The notes beneath the pieces were generated by a model that worked only from the letters and a program-made list of their open reading frames with translations, searched no databases and had not been told where the DNA came from. Made by a program: the position numbers and the translations under genes. This document shows positions 60,180 through 64,000 of a DNA stretch of 64,000 bases, piece after piece. Numbering within the stretch: position 1 is the first letter of the stretch; every line of letters begins with the position of its first letter. Source of the stretch: Xenorhabdus bovienii (GTDB taxonomy: Bacteria; Pseudomonadota; Gammaproteobacteria; Enterobacterales; Enterobacteriaceae); assembly GCF_024721015.1 (NCBI RefSeq), contig NZ_JANAIF010000003.1, positions 1 to 64,000 of the forward strand, read 5' to 3'.

Positions 60180-60350
60180 ATGAAGAAACAGAAAGTATTA
60201 ATTAAAACAATATTTTTTTATTGTGGTTTTATTTTTAACCATTTGAATTTATTATATTTTATTTATTTTGGGATAAAAGAAAAGGCCAGCTCAAGGGAGA
60301 TTGAGCTAGCCAAGGAGGTGGTTCCTAGTCTTACAGTAAAACTTTTTTAG
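60180..60350 (+). CDS. Candidate 56-residue membrane peptide with structured mRNA
   Basis: The frame has a basic start (MKKQKVLIK), a hydrophobic span (TIFFYCGFIFNHLNLLYFIYFG) and a charged tail (REIELAKEVVPSLTVKLF). AGGG lies 9 bases before the ATG. Its 3' half contains a stem (GGCCAGCTCA against TGAGCTAGCC) and then AAGGAGGTGG, a perfect Shine-Dalgarno, with no obvious frame after it. Such a hydrophobic peptide with folded mRNA recalls type I toxins, but it matches no family that I know. Confidence 0.4.
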   Translation: MKKQKVLIKTIFFYCGFIFNHLNLLYFIYFGIKEKASSREIELAKEVVPSLTVKLF

Positions 60351-60449
60351 TTCTTCATTTTTCAAGCTCGATAATACGAGAAATAAAATAGCATTGATGT
60401 GATCTGTTTCTAAAAAAACAGAACAATTTCTTTAAAAATTCATTTTCAG

Positions 60450-61826
60450 TTATTTTTCTTGTATTTCTTTTGTATGTGGTGTTCTGGTATTAGCTCCCTT
60501 TAAATTTCGGATAAGCAGCGCATAATTCAAAATAATTTCTTCAGGAATGGGCAGATAGACGATATGACCATCTCCGGGTGCTACTTCGATTGTCTGGCCT
60601 TTTTTATTTGCCATAGATTCCAGCGTAAAGTTGATATTACCTGATGGTGTCATCAGTTCCAGTTGATCTCCGACCAGAAATTTATTTTTTACGGTAACTT
60701 CAGCCAGACCATTTACGCGATTGCCAGTGAACTCGCCGACAAATTGCTGGGTATCTGACATTGAATAGCCGTATTCATAAGTCTGGTACGCGTCATGGGT
60801 ATGGCGCCGCAGGAACCCTTCTGTGTAACCACGGTGTGCCAGACCTTCCAGTGTGGTCATCAGAGTGGAGTCAAAAGGCTTGCCAGCAGCTGCATCATCA
60901 ATAGCACGGCGATACACTTGTGCAGTACGGGCACAATAATAGAAGGATTTAGTGCGTCCTTCGATTTTCAGTGAATGAACCCCTATATTGGCCAACCTTT
61001 CGACATGCTCAATCGCACGAAGATCTTTCGAATTCATGATATAAGTGCCATGCTCATCTTCAAAAGCACTCATATATTCCCCTGGGCGTTTAGCTTCTTC
61101 AATCATGAAAACTTTGTCTGTCGGCGTTCCCTGCCCAAGTGTCGGCTCCATGTTTTTGACCGGAATAGGATCATGCATATGAACGATATTACCGACATTA
61201 TCTTCCTTGCCTTCCTGCACATTGTATTCCCAGCGGCAGGCATTAGTGCATGTTCCCTGATTTGGATCGCGTTTGTTGATATAGCCTGATAACAGACAGC
61301 GACCAGAATAAGCCATACAAAGTGCGCCATGAACAAAAACTTCAAGCTCCATATCAGGAACTTGCTGACGAATTTCAGCAATTTCTTCCAGCGAAAGCTC
61401 ACGGGAGAGAATAACGCGTGTCAGTCCCATCTGTTTCCAGAACTTAACCGTGGCCCAGTTAACGGCATTGGCCTGAACTGAAAGGTGGATATCTATCTCA
61501 GGAAATGCTTCACGTACCATCATAATTAAGCCAGGATCGGACATAATCAACGCATCAGGTCCCATTTCAACGACGGGTTTCAAGTCGCGGATGAACGTTT
61601 TCAGCTTTGCATTGTGGGGAGCAATATTGACGACAACATAAAAACGTTTGCCTAACTCGTGCGTTTCCTTAATCCCCTGAGCCAGAGTTTCATGATTAAA
61701 TTCGTTATTGCGGACACGCAGACTATAACGGGGCTGCCCGGCATAGATGGCGTCTGCACCATAAGCAAACGCGTAGCGCATGTTTTTCAAGGAGCCGGCA
61801 GGAGATAGTAATTCTGGAGTAAACAT
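60450..61826 (-). CDS. trhP: U32-family tRNA hydroxylation protein TrhP (YegQ)
   Basis: TrhP takes part in prephenate-dependent 5-hydroxylation of uridine 34 in tRNA. The 458-residue protein carries the U32 signature EVFVHGALCMAYSGRC, with further cysteines in GTCTNACRW for an iron-sulfur or metal site. It starts MFTPELLSPAGSLKNM. It lies next to baeR as yegQ does in E. coli (with yegP between there). Confidence 0.95.
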   Translation of the reverse strand: MFTPELLSPAGSLKNMRYAFAYGADAIYAGQPRYSLRVRNNEFNHETLAQGIKETHELGKRFYVVVNIAPHNAKLKTFIRDLKPVVEMGPDALIMSDPGLIMMVREAFPEIDIHLSVQANAVNWATVKFWKQMGLTRVILSRELSLEEIAEIRQQVPDMELEVFVHGALCMAYSGRCLLSGYINKRDPNQGTCTNACRWEYNVQEGKEDNVGNIVHMHDPIPVKNMEPTLGQGTPTDKVFMIEEAKRPGEYMSAFEDEHGTYIMNSKDLRAIEHVERLANIGVHSLKIEGRTKSFYYCARTAQVYRRAIDDAAAGKPFDSTLMTTLEGLAHRGYTEGFLRRHTHDAYQTYEYGYSMSDTQQFVGEFTGNRVNGLAEVTVKNKFLVGDQLELMTPSGNINFTLESMANKKGQTIEVAPGDGHIVYLPIPEEIILNYALLIRNLKGANTRTPHTKEIQEK

Positions 61827-62182
61827 AATTAATAACGTTCTCGATCTGAGTTCAAGTCAGGCCTTGTCATTAAAAGCAAGGCTAAGGAAACAAGAATTTT
61901 AACGTTTAATCCATCTATGGCACAAATTTATTGTGGGAATATAATTGTGATTACAGCCGAATGGCGGGCTTTGTCAGGTCAGTTGACCCGTACTGAATAG
62001 AGTAGCCATAAAAAACTCCCCTGATTGGGTAATTATCAGCTTAAGTTTAGATTGAATTTTATACAATTAAGTCTCGGGGCAAAAAAATCTTATGACTTTG
62101 AAATGATTAACGGTGATATTTTGGGCTTCTTCAGAAATCCGACAGATGGGATTGATTATCACGGTTCCAGTTGGATGAAGTT
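61827..62182. other. baeR-trhP intergenic region
   Basis: A 356-base gap. The trhP promoter should lie here. A 64-codon plus frame (62025-62219) overlaps baeR and is not supported. Confidence 0.4.
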
Positions 62183-62890
62183 TCACATTAAACGGCATAT
62201 CTCCGCTTCCCAACGATAGCCCAACCCATAAATGGAGCGGATGAAGGATTTATCATCATCTAATTGTTCCAGTTTTCTGCGCAAATTCTTGATATGGCTG
62301 TCGATAGTACGGTCATTAACAATACGGTGATCATCATAGAGGTTATTTAACAGTTGATCGCGGGAGAATACTCGTCCGGGTTGGCTGGACATGATCTTCA
62401 GTAAGCGAAACTCAACAGGCGTCAGCTCAAGGACGCGATCAAGATAACGTGCTTGAAAATGATTTTCATCAATTGTCAGGGAGCCATGTTCGCTGATGAT
62501 ATCTTGTGGACGATAGCAACGGCGCAAAATGGTCTTCACTCTGGCAACCATTTCCCTTGGGCTATAAGGCTTGCAGATATAATCGTCGGCACCGATTTCC
62601 AACCCCAGTAGCCGGTCAATTTCTTCTGTTCTGGCGGTCATCATCACAATGGGAATATCAGAAAACCGGCGAATTTCTCGACAAATCGATATCCCATCAA
62701 GGCCGGGTAGCATGATATCAAGCAGGATAATATCAGGCTGGTGCTTCTGAACATGGGCAATAACTTCATCACCACGTATCAGCCATTGTGTCTGATAATC
62801 TGCAGCTTGCAGATAATCAATGAGCAGTTGCCCTAATTTTGGCTCATCTTCAACGATTAAAACGGTATATTGTGTAGAATGCGTACTCAT
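62183..62890 (-). CDS. baeR: Envelope-stress response regulator BaeR
   Basis: BaeR is the OmpR-type regulator that turns on mdtABC, acrD and spy in E. coli. The 235-residue protein has acidic residues E14, D15 and E16, phosphorylated D58 in [10 protein letters not shown]107 in CKPY and a winged helix ending [11 protein letters not shown]. Its ATG overlaps the baeS stop by 4 bases. mdtABCD, which precede baeS in E. coli, would lie outside the window. Confidence 0.94.
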   Translation of the reverse strand: MSTHSTQYTVLIVEDEPKLGQLLIDYLQAADYQTQWLIRGDEVIAHVQKHQPDIILLDIMLPGLDGISICREIRRFSDIPIVMMTARTEEIDRLLGLEIGADDYICKPYSPREMVARVKTILRRCYRPQDIISEHGSLTIDENHFQARYLDRVLELTPVEFRLLKIMSSQPGRVFSRDQLLNNLYDDHRIVNDRTIDSHIKNLRRKLEQLDDDKSFIRSIYGLGYRWEAEICRLM

Positions 62891-64000
62891 TGTGCTTTAT
62901 ATTCAGGCAGTTCAACCAGCGGTAATTCTACGTGAATTTTAAGACCACCTAAAGATGATCTTTCTGCATAAATAACGCCATCGTGTGCTTCGACGATATT
63001 GTAACAGATCGCCAGCCCCAAACCTGAACCACCACTGGCGCGATTACGGGAAGACTCGCAGCGGTAAAAACGTTCAAAAATCTGTTGGCATTGCTCGACA
63101 GTCAGTCCGGGTGCGCTATCCTGCCAATCCAAGATCCACTTTTGGGGAGTGAGATGTGCCCGAATGATGATTTTTCCGGGAGCAGCGGTATAGCGCAGGC
63201 TATTTTCCAGCAAGTTTTGGAATAACTGTGTTAGCCGGCCTGGGTCTGCGAACAGAATTGCGTTTTCCGTCAAGTTCAGTTCCAGTGTGATCTGCTTGTC
63301 AGCAAAACGTCCACGATAAGCGGCTAGGGTGACTTGCAGCAGATCGCTGGCATTGGTCAGTTCCTGTCGGTAGGCTAACGAACCACGATCAGAAAGGGAT
63401 AATAAATGCAAATCATCCACCAGCTTTGTCAGTGTGGTGATTTCCGTCAGTAGTGAGTGGATTGTCTCTGGCGTTGATTGGCGAACGCCATCCTGCAAAG
63501 CTTCCAGTTCACCGCGCAGCACAGAAAGTGGAGTACGCAGTTCATGAGAAATATCCACCATATAATCACGGCGCATTTGTTCATTTTTTTCCAGTGTACT
63601 GGCAAGCCGATTAAAGTCCGATGCTAATTGACCAATTTCATCTGTACTGGATGGCTTCACACGAACACTGAAATCACCCGCGGCAAGTTTATGTGTTCCC
63701 TCCACCAACCGTTTAACGGGTTTTAGAAAACCACGGGACAGAAGAAAAGTGGCAATCAGAGCCAGTAAGGTTGAAAAACCAGCAATAATCCAACTGGTTA
63801 ATTGTTGCTGGCGGTCAAAACGGATATCCGCTTGACGAGTGATTTTATCTGATGTACGGACGATGACCCAACCGACGATATTATCTTGATAAATTACTGA
63901 TTTTCGATAGGTGTCTGTAGGGATCTGACTCCCATGACCGACCAGACGATGCATTTGATTGTCAACTACCCAGAATTGACTGCGCCAGCCACGGGATGAC
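62887..64000 (-). CDS. baeS: Sensor kinase BaeS (5' end outside window)
   Basis: BaeS senses envelope stress and phosphorylates BaeR. About 370 C-terminal residues are visible and the frame stays open to the window edge (the ATG at 63954 is internal). Visible parts are the end of the periplasmic region ([10 protein letters not shown]), one membrane span ([20 protein letters not shown]), HAMP, the phosphorylated histidine in [15 protein letters not shown], and ATP-binding motifs [15 protein letters not shown] and GGSGLGLAI. Confidence 0.93.
   Translation of the reverse strand, partial: SSRGWRSQFWVVDNQMHRLVGHGSQIPTDTYRKSVIYQDNIVGWVIVRTSDKITRQADIRFDRQQQLTSWIIAGFSTLLALIATFLLSRGFLKPVKRLVEGTHKLAAGDFSVRVKPSSTDEIGQLASDFNRLASTLEKNEQMRRDYMVDISHELRTPLSVLRGELEALQDGVRQSTPETIHSLLTEITTLTKLVDDLHLLSLSDRGSLAYRQELTNASDLLQVTLAAYRGRFADKQITLELNLTENAILFADPGRLTQLFQNLLENSLRYTAAPGKIIIRAHLTPQKWILDWQDSAPGLTVEQCQQIFERFYRCESSRNRASGGSGLGLAICYNIVEAHDGVIYAERSSLGGLKIHVELPLVELPEYKAQ

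Noticed and set aside
62025..62219. 64-codon plus-strand ORF near baeR
   Set aside because: It overlaps the 3' end of baeR on the opposite strand and shows no ribosome site or family match.

Overview
The window looks like chromosome from an enterobacterium of the Morganellaceae, most likely Xenorhabdus or a close relative such as Photorhabdus. This is inferred from the low-to-moderate GC, proteins close to but clearly diverged from their Escherichia coli counterparts, a probable inhibitor of invertebrate-type lysozyme, and a palindromic intergenic repeat of a kind I remember from these genomes. No database was searched. All family calls come from reading the translations against remembered family sequences.

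Positions 1-42213 are conserved backbone in an order close to E. coli: an IS5-family transposase tail at the left edge, tmaR, a short-chain dehydrogenase-like gene, rne, then divergent rluC. The phospholipid/fatty-acid cluster follows (yceF, yceD-rpmF-plsX-fabH-fabD-fabG-acpP-fabF-pabC), running into mltG-tmk-holB-tatD, hinT, lpoB-thiK, nagZ, ndh, a ycfJ relative, mfd, lolCDE, cobB, pepT, roxA, phoPQ, purB-hflD-mnmA, nudJ-rluE and icd. Several genes found here in E. coli are missing: ptsG and fhuE between tatD and hinT, ycfL before lpoB, ycfP after nagZ, ycfT before lolC and nagK after lolE.

Positions 42214-51193 are accessory. A diverged copy of the 3' part of icd lies about 3.4 kb downstream of the intact gene. 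This is the footprint of an element that integrated into icd, as e14 and phage 21 do in E. coli. Between the copies lie decayed reading frames resembling plasmid mobilisation genes, an HAAAP-type amino-acid permease and two small convergent genes. Beyond the copy lie a secreted ankyrin-repeat protein, an rtcB-prfH pair (RNA ligase plus release factor H, a ribosome rescue/repair module), a small secreted protein, a PliI-type lysozyme inhibitor and a solitary integrase arm-domain-like ORF.

Positions 51194-64000 hold an alanine/sodium symporter, the lipoprotein amidase AmiD, an AraC/MarA-type regulator, a 48-codon mgrB with a TTG start, an aromatic amino-acid permease, a cold-shock protein, thiD behind a TPP riboswitch, fbaB, trhP (yegQ) and baeSR (baeS cut by the window end). 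MgrB inhibits PhoQ in E. coli, so both the PhoPQ system and its likely feedback inhibitor are in the window. Two thiamine genes are also present: thiK (salvage kinase) and riboswitch-controlled thiD.
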